From contig NZ_ATYW01000022.1 in the NCBI RefSeq assembly GCF_000427885.1, positions 62,001-126,000 of the forward strand: a DNA stretch of 64,000 nucleotides. Reading direction: 5' to 3'. The notes under the pieces are model-generated. The model did not search any database. It worked only from the letters and a program-made list of their open reading frames with translations, and was not told the origin of the DNA. This DNA comes from Glycomyces tenuis DSM 44171. Lineage in GTDB: Bacteria > Actinomycetota > Actinomycetes > Mycobacteriales > Micromonosporaceae. The translations under genes and the position numbers were made by a program. Below, piece by piece: positions 30,708 to 40,151 of the stretch; the stretch's first letter is position 1; every line of letters starts with the position of its first letter.

Positions 30708-31350
30708 ACAGGGCGCTGATGTCGCCGCCGGCGCGCTCGGAGCGGGCCAGGGCGCGCACCAGCGCGGCCTGGCCGTGGCGCTGCGCGGCCAGGCGGGTCA
30801 GCACCCACGCGGCGGTGTCGAAGGCGTCGGCGTCGAACTCAGGGGTCGCGATGCCGACCGAGACGGCCAGGTCGTCGGCGTGGACGACGAGCTCCATGAT
30901 GCGCGTGACCAGGAAGTCGTCGAAGCTGGTCGCGTACGTCCAGCGGCGGGCCCCGCCGAGGGCGTCGTCGCCGAGGCCCGGGAGCCGGTCGTGGAGGGTC
31001 TTCAGGGCCGCTTCGGTCTCGGCGAGGACGGCGCCGGGCCCGGCCGCGGCCTCGTCGTTGCCGCGGTCGCGGATGGCGGTGTTGTAGTCGTTGGCGACAT
31101 CGGCGGCCAGCCAGGAGGCCCGGGCCCGCTCGTAGTGGTCGAGGACGCCGACGACGTCCTTGCCGCCGAAGTCGGCCCCGAGCGCCTCGGCGCCGGAGCC
31201 GATCTGGGAGGCCAGGTGGGCGGCCAGGCCGCCGACGGTGAAGCCCTCCAAGGCCGAGGGGGCCTCCCACGCCTCGGCGACGGCGTCCTCGCCGAGCAGC
31301 GCGAGCACGGTTTCGGCGGCGGTGAGGTACTGCTTCCTGATCGGTGTCAT
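30706..31350 (-). CDS. DinB-fold maleylpyruvate isomerase N-terminal domain protein
   Basis: 214 residues. Helical, with GLAAHLASQIGSG early and RIMELVVHADDLAVSVG later giving the His/Asp/Glu metal set of mycothiol-dependent DinB-like enzymes. Substrate unknown. AAGGAA lies 6 nt before ATG 31350. It follows the ARB-07466-like gene at 13 bp on the same strand and may be read with it. Confidence 0.88.
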   Translation of the reverse strand: MTPIRKQYLTAAETVLALLGEDAVAEAWEAPSALEGFTVGGLAAHLASQIGSGAEALGADFGGKDVVGVLDHYERARASWLAADVANDYNTAIRDRGNDEAAAGPGAVLAETEAALKTLHDRLPGLGDDALGGARRWTYATSFDDFLVTRIMELVVHADDLAVSVGIATPEFDADAFDTAAWVLTRLAAQRHGQAALVRALARSERAGGDISAL

Positions 31351-31363
31351 CGCGGGTTCCTTA

Positions 31364-32347
31364 CTAGCGCACGGAGACGTGGACGTGGTTGGTGTGGTCG
31401 CCCGCCGGCGTCCCGTTGGCCCCCGAGTAGGACCGCCACCCCGACGAGGGCGACCAGAACTGGCGGTACCAGATGACGTATTCGACCGCGAGCGCATCGG
31501 CGTTGTTGACGTACCAGGCGGCGAGCTGGTCGCCGTAGGTCTTGTCCGAGCCGCTCGCGTCGGAGTTCTGGAAGCCGCTCTCGTCGGCGGCGAAGTCGCA
31601 GGCGCGGCCCTGCGGGTGCTCGCCCGAGCCGCCGGAGCGGTAGCAGGAGACGTAGTGGTCGAAGTCGGCTTCGCGGGTCTCGTTGTAGACGTGGAGGGTC
31701 CTGGGGGTCAGGCAGCCGCCGGTGGTGGGGTCGTCCTCGGTGCACGACTCGGACGGCAGGGACCCGTCGCCGTTGCGCGGGACGGGGTCGGCCGCGGGAG
31801 CGCCGCCGTCCGAGCCGGGCCCGGCGGCCTGGTCGGCTCTGAGCTCTTCGAGCTGGTCTTCGAGCTCGGCGGCGGCGTCTTCGGCGTCGGCCAGGGCCTG
31901 CTCGGCGGCCTCGACTTCGGCGGTGTGCGCCTCGGTCTGGGCCTCGAGATCGGCCAGCAGCGTCTCGGCCTCCTGGACGAGCGCGGCCCGCTCGTCGGCG
32001 AGATAGCCGGTGAAGGTGAGCGCGTCCACCATCTGGTCGGGGCTCTGGGCCGACAGCAGTGCGGCGGTGGTGCGCAGGTCGCCTTCGGTGTGGAGGTAGA
32101 CGGCGTATTCGTCGAGGTCGCCGGACAGCTCGTCGAGCAGCGCCTGGGTCTCGGTGATCTGGACGGACAGTTCCTCGGCCCGGTGCTCGGCGGCGGCCAC
32201 CGCTTCTTCGGCGTCGGCGACGGCCTCGATGGCGTCGGCAAGGTCCGATTCGAGGGTCTCCTCGTCGGGGTCGGCGTTCGCCGCGGTGGTGGGCATCAGC
32301 GCCACGAGGGCGGCGATGCACACCATGGGGAGGATTCGGTGGCGCAC
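31364..32347 (-). CDS. Exported coiled-coil protein with ARB-07466-like C-terminal domain
   Basis: 327 residues. Signal peptide (about 1-25, ending ANA-DP), then a long coiled coil (about 28-175, ETLESDLADAIEAVADAEEA and similar), a Pro/Gly linker and a C-terminal domain with SGEHPQGRACDFAADESG, YGDQLAAWYVNNADALAVEY and GDHTNHVHVSV. This His/Asp-bearing end is the ARB-07466-like fold, related to D-Ala-D-Ala peptidase/endolysin folds. The coiled-coil plus wall-domain plan resembles RipA/NlpC partner proteins, so a role in wall remodelling is plausible but unproven. Confidence 0.85.
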   Translation of the reverse strand: MRHRILPMVCIAALVALMPTTAANADPDEETLESDLADAIEAVADAEEAVAAAEHRAEELSVQITETQALLDELSGDLDEYAVYLHTEGDLRTTAALLSAQSPDQMVDALTFTGYLADERAALVQEAETLLADLEAQTEAHTAEVEAAEQALADAEDAAAELEDQLEELRADQAAGPGSDGGAPAADPVPRNGDGSLPSESCTEDDPTTGGCLTPRTLHVYNETREADFDHYVSCYRSGGSGEHPQGRACDFAADESGFQNSDASGSDKTYGDQLAAWYVNNADALAVEYVIWYRQFWSPSSGWRSYSGANGTPAGDHTNHVHVSVR

Positions 32348-32382
32348 GTGTGTCTCTTCGCTTTCCGGGAAGGGGCAGTCGG

Positions 32383-33162
32383 TTACAGGTCGAGGTCGAG
32401 CACGACGGGGGCGTGGTCGGAGGCGCCTTTGCCTTTGCGTTCCTCACGGTCGACGTAGGCGTCTGCGACGGCGCCGGTCCAGGCCGCGTTGGCCAGGGCC
32501 AGGTCGATGCGCATGCCGCGGTTCTTGGGGAAGTCGAGGTTGCGGTAGTCCCAGAACGTGAACGGCCAGGCGTGTTTGAGGGCGCGGGGGAACACGTCGG
32601 ACAGGCCGGCGCTCTCGACGTCGGCGAGGGCGGCCCGTTCGGCTTCGGTGACGTGGGTGGTGCCGCTCCAGGCCTGCGCGTCCCACAGGTCGTCGTCGGT
32701 GGGGCAGATGTTGAAGTCGCCCAGGACGGCGAACGGGCGCTCGGCGGCGGCGTCGGCGGCGACGGTGGTCTTCAGCGCCTCCAGGAAGGCGAGCTTGTAC
32801 GGGTAGTGCAGGTCGGCGACGTCGCGGCCGTTGGGGACGTACACCGACCACACGCGGACCGGCCCGCAGGTCGCGGCGATGGCCCGCGGTTCGAGGGCCC
32901 CGTCGAAGACCGGCTGGTCGTCCAGGTCGCGGACGACCTCGCCGATGCCGACCTTCGAGAGGATCGCGACGCCGTTCCAGCGGCCGTCGCCGTGGGCGGC
33001 GATCTCGTAGCCGGCCGCGGCGAGGGCCTCGGCGGGGGCGTCGGCGGCGGCGCATTTGAGCTCTTGGAGGCACACCACGTCGGGCCGGGCGGCATCGAGC
33101 CAGGCCAAGAGCCTGGCCAGGCGGGCGTTGATCGAGTTGATGTTCCACGTCGCGACGCGCAT
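32383..33162 (-). CDS. Exodeoxyribonuclease III (AP endonuclease family), copy 1
   Basis: 259 residues, a full EEP-fold ExoIII: ATWNINSINARLARLLAW, VCLQELK (metal Glu), VYVPNGRD, LGDFNICPTDDD (Asp-Asn), FTFWDYR, MRIDLALAN and the C-terminal SDHAPVV (Asp-His). All catalytic residues are present, so it should cut at AP sites and degrade 3' ends in duplex DNA. TATCGT (33170-33175 on this strand) is 7 nt before ATG 33162 (leaderless). A second ExoIII-family gene lies 2.5 kb away at 35628 in the opposite orientation. Confidence 0.95.
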   Translation of the reverse strand: MRVATWNINSINARLARLLAWLDAARPDVVCLQELKCAAADAPAEALAAAGYEIAAHGDGRWNGVAILSKVGIGEVVRDLDDQPVFDGALEPRAIAATCGPVRVWSVYVPNGRDVADLHYPYKLAFLEALKTTVAADAAAERPFAVLGDFNICPTDDDLWDAQAWSGTTHVTEAERAALADVESAGLSDVFPRALKHAWPFTFWDYRNLDFPKNRGMRIDLALANAAWTGAVADAYVDREERKGKGASDHAPVVLDLDL

Positions 33163-33221
33163 GGGCCTCACGATACCGCCCGGTCCGTCCCGGCGGCGCG
33201 GCCCTGGCCGGGCCGGGGCCC

Positions 33222-35513
33222 TCACGCCTCGCCGCGGGCGGTGCCGGCGGTCTCGGTCCGGGCGGGCGCCTCGGGGCCGGGCGGCTCGGGCCGGGGCCCG
33301 ACGGCGATGGCCAGGAGGCCGAAGCCGACGGCGGTGGCGAAACCGGGGACGGCGATACCGGAGTCGTTGACGCTGAAGCCGATGACGGCGACGGCGACCA
33401 GGCCGACGGTGGCCGCTTCGGTCGAGGCCGAGCGGATGGGCGAGCGGCGTCGCCAGATGAGCCAGGCGCCGACGGCGGCGGCGGCGACGAGGTAGGTCAG
33501 GGGGGTGCCGATGGAGCTGATCGCCGAGTCGGCCTTGCGCAGCAGGACGCCGCCGGCGCTGCCTTCGAGGACGGCGCCGACGAAGCGGCCCAGGTGGGTC
33601 TGGTCGGCTTCGGGCCGCAGGTAGTCGAGGACGCCGGCGGCGACGAACACGGCCGCGGCCAGGCCGCCGGCCCAGGCGAGGCCGCCGATCGAGAGCCGGC
33701 GGCCCCACAGGCTCAGGCAGGCCAGGACGAGGGCGGCGACGATGGTGAGCATGCCGCCGACGTCGCCGCCGAGGGAGGGGGCGCCGACCAGGACGGTCGC
33801 GGCGGCGCCGAGGACGACCGGCCCGATGTGGCGGGCGCGGCCCCGCCAGGGGGTGAGGGCGATGATGAGGACGACGGCGGCGGCGAACACGGCGAAGGAG
33901 TAGTTGCCGAGCCCGGAGAACCGGGCCCCGGCCTGCGCGGTGTACCCCAGGGGGGTGTGGAGGGGCCAGGTGGCGCCGGTGAACTGGTCGACGGCGATGA
34001 GCCCGGCGGTCACGCCCGCGACCATGAGCGCGGCCCGCCTGCCCGCCCGCAGGCCCGGCAGCCACGCGGCGGCGGTGAGCACGGTCACGCCCGCGGCGAT
34101 GACGAGCCAGAACGCGAGCTCGGGGTTGTCGGCCCGCCACCACGGCGGGATGCCGGCGGCGACACCGGCGACGGGGATCGCCGAGACCGCGACGCACACC
34201 GTCCGGGCCAGCGGCCGGAGCCGGTCGGGGCCGATCAGCAGCCACACCGCGGCGGCGACGGCGGCGACGCCGAGGGCGGCGAGGGTGCCGTAGAACTTCC
34301 AGCCGACCTCGGCCACGGCCGCCGAGGCCTGTGTCTCGTCGACGCCGGCCGCGACGGCCGCCTCGGAGCTGTGGGCGGGGTCGGCTTCGACGCTGGCGGG
34401 CCGCCCGGACATGGCGGCGGGGACGTCGGCGCCGACGACGTCGAGAGCGGTGGGGGCGAGGTCGACGAGCTGGACGTAGCCGTCGCGGCCGGTCGTCGCC
34501 GAGGTCAGCGACCCGGCCTCGATGCCGTGCCCGGCGTAGAGGACGGGGTGGAGCGAGGAGGGGGCGGCGGAGTCGGCGATGCCGGCGACCATGAGCCGCC
34601 ACCGCTCGGGCAGGGCGGCGGCGACATCGCCGATGGCCTCGTCGGCTTCGGAGGCGGCGGCGACGCGGATCGGGTCGGGCTCGGTCTCCTCGCCGGCGGC
34701 GGTGTCCTCCTCGTCGAGGGGGACGTCGGCGTCGTCTTCGCCGAGCGCGTCGTAGTCGGTGGTGGTGTCCTCGGCATCGCCGGCGTCGTCGCCGACGATG
34801 ACGCCGGGATCGACGATGACGATGTCGCAGGCGGCCATCGCCTCGGGCAGGGCGTCGAGGTCCTCGCCCCAGAACGCGAGGTTCCCTTCGGGGTCGGCGG
34901 CGGCCAGGGCCGCGCCGACGCCGATCGCGGCCACGCACAGTCCCTCGCGGACCTCGACCGGTTCCTCCCCTGCCGCGGCGGCCTCCTCGGCGGCCTCGGC
35001 CTGCTCGACCGCGAGCTGGTCGACCGCCTCGGCGAGCGAGCCGAGCCGGGCCCCGTAGTTGTAGGCGGCGTTGGCCTCTTCGAGCTCGTCGAAGTGCGGG
35101 ACGGTCCACTCGCCGCCGGCGGAGACCGGCGCAGGGATGCGCGACTGGGCCATGCAGTGGGCGTCGCGGGGCGCGGCCCCGCCGGCCCGCTCGCCGGCGC
35201 CCAGGCTCACCCAGCCGGCCTCGGCGCACGTCCACGACCCGATGGTGCGCACGCTCATCGACGCGGTGGCGCCGGCCCCGGCCAGGTCCCACAGGGCCGG
35301 CGTCTCCGAGGCGGAGATGTCCGACCAGGTCAGGCCGGGCACGCCGACGACGACGACGCCGCCGGGCTGGTCGAGCGCCTCGGCGTCGGGCTCGTCTTGC
35401 GCCCGGGCCGGCGTCAGGGCCGCGAGGGCGGCGATCATGGAGGCGAAGGAGGCGACCAGCGCCCGCGTCCACCACGTCCGGCCCGCTGCCGGGCCTTGTG
35501 CCGCCGAAGTCAT
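33222..35513 (-). CDS. Large membrane protein with alkaline-phosphatase-like ectodomain
   Basis: 763 residues. After a signal peptide (about 1-38) comes an external domain of about 330 residues beginning VVVVGVPGLTWSDISASETP, which resembles the nucleophile region of alkaline-phosphatase/phosphoglyceromutase-like proteins; it includes an acidic insert (DDAGDAEDTTTDYDALGEDD). The C-terminal half holds about ten transmembrane helices. Such proteins are common in actinobacteria and unstudied. Catalytic competence is unclear. TAGACT (35520-35525 on this strand) is 6 nt before ATG 35513 (leaderless). Confidence 0.8.
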   Translation of the reverse strand: MTSAAQGPAAGRTWWTRALVASFASMIAALAALTPARAQDEPDAEALDQPGGVVVVGVPGLTWSDISASETPALWDLAGAGATASMSVRTIGSWTCAEAGWVSLGAGERAGGAAPRDAHCMAQSRIPAPVSAGGEWTVPHFDELEEANAAYNYGARLGSLAEAVDQLAVEQAEAAEEAAAAGEEPVEVREGLCVAAIGVGAALAAADPEGNLAFWGEDLDALPEAMAACDIVIVDPGVIVGDDAGDAEDTTTDYDALGEDDADVPLDEEDTAAGEETEPDPIRVAAASEADEAIGDVAAALPERWRLMVAGIADSAAPSSLHPVLYAGHGIEAGSLTSATTGRDGYVQLVDLAPTALDVVGADVPAAMSGRPASVEADPAHSSEAAVAAGVDETQASAAVAEVGWKFYGTLAALGVAAVAAAVWLLIGPDRLRPLARTVCVAVSAIPVAGVAAGIPPWWRADNPELAFWLVIAAGVTVLTAAAWLPGLRAGRRAALMVAGVTAGLIAVDQFTGATWPLHTPLGYTAQAGARFSGLGNYSFAVFAAAVVLIIALTPWRGRARHIGPVVLGAAATVLVGAPSLGGDVGGMLTIVAALVLACLSLWGRRLSIGGLAWAGGLAAAVFVAAGVLDYLRPEADQTHLGRFVGAVLEGSAGGVLLRKADSAISSIGTPLTYLVAAAAVGAWLIWRRRSPIRSASTEAATVGLVAVAVIGFSVNDSGIAVPGFATAVGFGLLAIAVGPRPEPPGPEAPARTETAGTARGEA

Positions 35514-35627
35514 CCTTGCAGTCTATTGGGTCAGCGCCCGGCCTCGGGCCTGTCCCCGCCCCGGGGACGACGCATCTCACCGCATCGCCTCCGGGCCGGT
35601 CCGGAGGCCGCGGGTTAGGGTGGGCCC

Positions 35628-36434
35628 ATGCGCACCATCGCCACCGTCAATGTCAACGGGATCCGGGCCGCATCGAAGAAAGGCCTGGTCGCATGGCTGG
35701 CCGGCACCGAGGCCGACGTCGTGCTCCTCCAGGAGGTCCGGGCCACCGCCGATCAGGTGCCCGCCGCGGTCACCGACGTCCCCGGCTGGCACTGGCTGCT
35801 GGCCCCGGCCGAGAACGACGGCGCCAAGGGCCGCGCCGGGGTCGCCGTCCTCACCCGGCAAGCGCCCGAAGGGCAGCGGATCGGCTTCGGTTCGGCCGAG
35901 TTCGACACGTGCGGGCGCTACGCCGAGGTCGACCTGCCGGGCCTGACCGTCGGCAGCCTCTACCTGCCCTCCGGTGAGGCCGGGACGCCCCGCCAGGACG
36001 AGAAGGAGCGGTTCATGGCCGCCTTCGCCGACTACCTCACCGACGCGGCGAAACGCTGCGCCGAGGACGGGCGCGAGCTGCTGGTCGGCGGCGATTTCAA
36101 CATCGCCCACACCGAGGCCGACCTGAAGAACTGGCGCGGCAACAAGAAGAGCGCCGGGTTCCTCCCGGGCGAGCGGGCCTGGCTGACCGAGTTGTACGAG
36201 CAGCGCGGCTTCGTCGACGTCTTCCGCTCCCTCCACCCCGACGTCGAGGGCCCCTACTCGTGGTGGTCGGTCCGCGGGCGGGCCTTCGACAACGACACCG
36301 GCTGGCGCATCGACCTCCAGGTCACCACGCCCGGCTTGGCGCGGGCGGCCCGGCGCGCCTGGATCGAGCGCGCCGCCTCCCACGCCGAGCGCTGGTCCGA
36401 CCACGCCCCGGTCCTGGTCGCCTACGACCACTGA
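35628..36434 (+). CDS. Exodeoxyribonuclease III family nuclease, copy 2
   Basis: 268 residues, EEP fold: ATVNVNGIRAASKKGLVAWL, VVLLQEVRA, GSLYLPSGEAGTPRQDEKE, GGDFNIAHTEADLKNWRG, SWWSVRGRAFDNDTGWRID and SDHAPVLV. The residue set is of the XthA type common in actinobacteria alongside ExoA. TAGGGT (35616-35621) lies 6 nt before ATG 35628 (leaderless). Reads towards the DUF3516 helicase gene 45 bp downstream, which it may share a transcript with. Confidence 0.94.
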   Translation: MRTIATVNVNGIRAASKKGLVAWLAGTEADVVLLQEVRATADQVPAAVTDVPGWHWLLAPAENDGAKGRAGVAVLTRQAPEGQRIGFGSAEFDTCGRYAEVDLPGLTVGSLYLPSGEAGTPRQDEKERFMAAFADYLTDAAKRCAEDGRELLVGGDFNIAHTEADLKNWRGNKKSAGFLPGERAWLTELYEQRGFVDVFRSLHPDVEGPYSWWSVRGRAFDNDTGWRIDLQVTTPGLARAARRAWIERAASHAERWSDHAPVLVAYDH

Positions 36435-36478
36435 CCCGCCCTGGCCGCCCGAGAGCGGCCGGGGCACCATTGACCGTT

Positions 36479-38965
36479 GTGAGCCTCATCGACTACCTGC
36501 CCGCCACCGACCGGCCCGACGCCGACGACGTCTACACCGCCTTCGCCTCCTGGGCCGCGGATGAGGGCATCGACCTGTACGAGCACCAGGAGGAGGCGCT
36601 GCTGGCGATCTGCTCGGGCGCCAACGTCGTCGTGAACACCCCCACCGGCTCGGGCAAGTCGCTCATCGCGGCCGCCGCGCACTTCAACGCCCTGGCGAAC
36701 CAGCGCACCTCCTTCTACACCGCGCCGATCAAGGCACTGGTGTCCGAGAAGTTCTTCGAGCTGTGCGCCCAGTTCGGCCACGACAACGTCGGCATGCTCA
36801 CCGGCGACGCCTCGGTCAACCCCGATGCGCCGCTGATCTGCTGCACCGCCGAGATCCTCGCCAACCTCGCCTTGCGCGAGGGCGCCGACCTGGACTGCGA
36901 CTCGGTCGTGGCCGACGAGTTCCACTTCTACGCCGAGCCGGACCGCGGCTGGGCCTGGCAGGTGCCCCTGCTCGAATTGCGGCGGGCCCAGTTCACGCTC
37001 ATGTCGGCGACCCTGGGCGACACGGCGTTCTTCGAACGGGACCTGACCGAGCGCACCGGCCGCGAGACCGTGCTGGTCGCCGGCGCCACCCGCCCGGTCC
37101 CCCTCGACTACGAATACCGCAAGACCACGCTGCACGAGACGGTCGAGAACCTGGTGAACCACCACCGGGCGCCGGCCTACATCGTGCATTTCACGCAGGC
37201 CGCGGCCTTGGAGACCGCGCAGGCGCTGGCGAGCCTCAGACTGGTCGACAAGGACGCCAAGGCCCAGATCGCGGCCGCGCTGGGCGGGTTCCGCTTCACG
37301 ACCAAGTTCGGGCAGACCCTCGCCCGGCTGGTGCGCTCGGGGATCGGGGTGCACCACGCGGGGATGCTCCCGAAGTACCGGCGCCTGGTCGAGCGGTTGG
37401 CGCAGCAGGGCCTGCTGACGGTCATCTGCGGCACCGACACGCTCGGGGTCGGCATCAACGTGCCGATCCGCACGGTCGTGTTCACCGGCCTGGCCAAGTA
37501 CGACGGCAGGCGCACCCGGCGCCTGCGGGCCCGGGAGTTCCACCAGATCGCCGGCCGGGCCGGCCGGGCCGGGTTCGACACGGAGGGCTTCGTGGTCTGC
37601 CAGGCCCCCGAGCACGTCATCGAGAACACCAAGGCCGAGGCCAAGTTCGGTCTGGATCCGAAGAAGCGCAAGAAGATGGCGAAGAAGAAGCCCCCGGAGG
37701 GCTTCGTCGGCTGGACCGAGGAGACCTTCGGTTCCCTGGCCGAGGCCGAACCGGAGGCGTTGACCAGCCGCATGCGCATGAGCCACGCCATGCTCGTGAA
37801 CGTCCTGGCCAGGGGCGGGAACGCCTTCGATCACGTCCGGGGCCTCATCGAGGGCTCGCACGCCGACCGGGCCGAGCAGTTGCGCATGGCCCGCACGGCG
37901 CTGCGGATCGCGCGGACGCTGCGCGATGCGGGCATCATCGTCATCGACGGCAGCAAGGTCAAGCTCACCGTCGACCTGCCGGACCATTTCGCGCTCAATC
38001 AGCCGCTGGCGCCGTTCGCGCTGGCCGCGCTCGACCTGCTCGACCCCGACGGCGAGGAGTACGCCATGGAGGTCGTCTCGGTGGTCGAGGCGACCTTGGA
38101 GGGGCCCGGTCAGATCCTGGCCGCGCAGCGCAACAAGGCCAAGGGCGAGGCGATCGAGGCGATGAAGGCCGACGGGGTGGACTACTTCGACCGGATGAAC
38201 CGGCTCGACGAGGACCAGATCGACTACCCCAAGCCGCTGGCCGAGCTGCTGGAGGAGGCCTTCGAGGTCTACAAGACCAGTCACCCGTGGGCGGCGGACT
38301 ACGCCTTGGAGCCCAAGTCGATCCTGCGGGAGATCTGGGAGGGCCACATGAGCTTCGGGGAGTACATCGGCGTCTACGGCCTGCCCAGGGCCGAGGGCCT
38401 GCTGCTGCGGTACCTCTCGAGTGCCTACAAGGCGTTGATCCAGACGCTCCCGGAGGGCGCGGGCGGGCCGGAGCTCGACGATCTGACCGCGTGGCTGGGC
38501 GAGACGATCCGCCAGACCGACTCCTCGCTGATCAATGAGTGGGAGCAGTTGACCAATCCGGTCGACGACGAGGGCGAGATCGATGTCGGCCGGCCGGCCA
38601 GGGCGTTCACCGACAATGAGCGGGCGTTCGCGATCGCGGTCCGCAACCTGGTCTTCCGGCACGTCGAGTTGGCCGCCGCGGACCGGCCCGCCGCTTTGGC
38701 ATCGCTGGAGACGGGGTGGACGGAGTCGGCGTGGGATGCGGCCCTGGAGCGGTATTTCGACGCCCATGACGACATCGGCACCGCCACGGGGGCGCGTTCG
38801 GACGAGTTCTTGGACATCGGGCGGGAAGGCCGCACCTGGCGGGTGCGGCAGACCATCGACGATCCGGCCGGCGACCGGGACTGGGCGATGGTCTTCACCG
38901 TGGACTTGGACGCCTGCGACGAGGCCGGGACCGTAGTGATGTCCATCGAGGACTTCACCGATTAG
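36479..38965 (+). CDS. Ski2-like DEAD/DEAH-box helicase with DUF3516 C-terminus
   Basis: About 828 residues. Motifs in order: Q-like LYEHQEEALLAI, Walker A VNTPTGSGKSLIA, Ib TAPIKALVSEKF, Walker B VVADEFHFYAEPD (DEFH), III LMSATLGD, V GTDTLGVGINVP and VI FHQIAGRAGRAGFDTEGF. The remaining 450 residues are the DUF3516 region with ILREIWEGHMSFGEYIGVYG. A cytosolic superfamily 2 helicase acting on RNA or DNA, role unknown. It is the second Ski2-like helicase in the window (the other is HelY). Start GTG 36479 is preferred; TTG 36470 is possible. Confidence 0.92.
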   Translation: MSLIDYLPATDRPDADDVYTAFASWAADEGIDLYEHQEEALLAICSGANVVVNTPTGSGKSLIAAAAHFNALANQRTSFYTAPIKALVSEKFFELCAQFGHDNVGMLTGDASVNPDAPLICCTAEILANLALREGADLDCDSVVADEFHFYAEPDRGWAWQVPLLELRRAQFTLMSATLGDTAFFERDLTERTGRETVLVAGATRPVPLDYEYRKTTLHETVENLVNHHRAPAYIVHFTQAAALETAQALASLRLVDKDAKAQIAAALGGFRFTTKFGQTLARLVRSGIGVHHAGMLPKYRRLVERLAQQGLLTVICGTDTLGVGINVPIRTVVFTGLAKYDGRRTRRLRAREFHQIAGRAGRAGFDTEGFVVCQAPEHVIENTKAEAKFGLDPKKRKKMAKKKPPEGFVGWTEETFGSLAEAEPEALTSRMRMSHAMLVNVLARGGNAFDHVRGLIEGSHADRAEQLRMARTALRIARTLRDAGIIVIDGSKVKLTVDLPDHFALNQPLAPFALAALDLLDPDGEEYAMEVVSVVEATLEGPGQILAAQRNKAKGEAIEAMKADGVDYFDRMNRLDEDQIDYPKPLAELLEEAFEVYKTSHPWAADYALEPKSILREIWEGHMSFGEYIGVYGLPRAEGLLLRYLSSAYKALIQTLPEGAGGPELDDLTAWLGETIRQTDSSLINEWEQLTNPVDDEGEIDVGRPARAFTDNERAFAIAVRNLVFRHVELAAADRPAALASLETGWTESAWDAALERYFDAHDDIGTATGARSDEFLDIGREGRTWRVRQTIDDPAGDRDWAMVFTVDLDACDEAGTVVMSIEDFTD

Positions 38966-39008
38966 GTCGTGACCACAAGGGAGAAGCGGGGGTTGGTAGC
39001 ATCGCCCG

Positions 39009-40139
39009 ATGCCCCCGCTCCTCCCCCGAGGCGCCCTCGAGGTGCCGTCGCTGAAGGCCCGCTGGGCCGCTTTGGCCGCTTTGGCCGCACTCGCGGCCCC
39101 ATTCGCGATCAGCGCCGCTCACGACGCCCTGCCCGCCGCGCTCACGCAGCAGACCACCGAATTCACCTGGGACGCCGACGCCATCGCGGCCGCGGACGCA
39201 CCGGTCGACACCCGTCTCACCGCGCTCTTGGCCGACCCCGAATCGCCCCGTGGCGCGAAGGTGCGCGGCAGTGCCGATGGCGATGCGTTCACCGTCACCG
39301 CCGTCTGGGAGCCCGGTGTGACCGTCACCGAAATCCGCCTGGACCACTACACCGACCTCCACGGCGAAGGGCTCCGCATCGGCTTGGCCGCTGAGACCAC
39401 CACCCATACCGGCGAGCACTGCCTTGCCGTCGCCGTGACCGGTCTGGACACCGCCATCGGCGACACCAGTCTGCGTACCTGCGCCCGCACCGATGCACAA
39501 ACGCAGAACGACACCTATCCTGGCCGCGGCGAGAATTTCGACAACGGCAAATGGCACCCAGGGCACCTTTTCCTCACCCAGACCGCCCAGGTCACACCCG
39601 CTACGACCAGTGAGCATCTCGTCGAGTACCTCGGCATCGGCGCCAATCCCGGCGATGCCTACGAGAGCGGCCTGTGGGGACCGAACTGGTGGCAGCCGAT
39701 GGACTACAGCCCCTACAACGAGCTCTGGCGTTGGTCGTGCGACCAGCCAGACCCCACCGTCGCGCTCGACGACGACCCGACCTACGGCGAGCAGTACGCC
39801 CCGCCCCTGGCCGAAACCGAACCGCCTGCCCTGCCGATTCCCGCGTGTGCACCGATCAACCACGAAGGCAGCATGAACCCGCAGTCGTTCGTCAGCTTCT
39901 CCACCGCTCCGTTCACCGCCACCGCGCCCAGTCCGCTCTCGGCCTGGGCGCGCTACAACGACGCCGGAGGCCGATCGCAGCCGTTGCGTATCGCAACCGC
40001 TGCCGATCTGCGCACCTGCGATGCCGCCATGGACCGCTGCCACACTGACACCGGAGCCGATTGGCTCGACGCCATGCTCGGTATCGACTGCACTCACGCC
40101 ATCGGCAGCCCGTGTCCCGGCGTCGGGCCGGGCGACTGA
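39009..40139 (+). CDS. Exported hypothetical protein, Trp/Asp/Thr-rich
   Basis: 376 residues. A hydrophobic N-terminus (about 17-40, ALAALAALAAPFAISAAHDA) is a signal peptide or anchor. The rest is extracytoplasmic, rich in Asp, Thr and Trp (LWGPNWWQPMDYSPYNELW), with about ten Cys that could form disulfides. I recognise no domain. TAGCAT (38997-39002) lies 6 nt before ATG 39009, supporting that start over the in-frame GTG 33 nt later. It is followed at 12 bp by an APH-like kinase gene. Confidence 0.75.
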   Translation: MPPLLPRGALEVPSLKARWAALAALAALAAPFAISAAHDALPAALTQQTTEFTWDADAIAAADAPVDTRLTALLADPESPRGAKVRGSADGDAFTVTAVWEPGVTVTEIRLDHYTDLHGEGLRIGLAAETTTHTGEHCLAVAVTGLDTAIGDTSLRTCARTDAQTQNDTYPGRGENFDNGKWHPGHLFLTQTAQVTPATTSEHLVEYLGIGANPGDAYESGLWGPNWWQPMDYSPYNELWRWSCDQPDPTVALDDDPTYGEQYAPPLAETEPPALPIPACAPINHEGSMNPQSFVSFSTAPFTATAPSPLSAWARYNDAGGRSQPLRIATAADLRTCDAAMDRCHTDTGADWLDAMLGIDCTHAIGSPCPGVGPGD

Positions 40140-40151
40140 CACAATCGAGGC

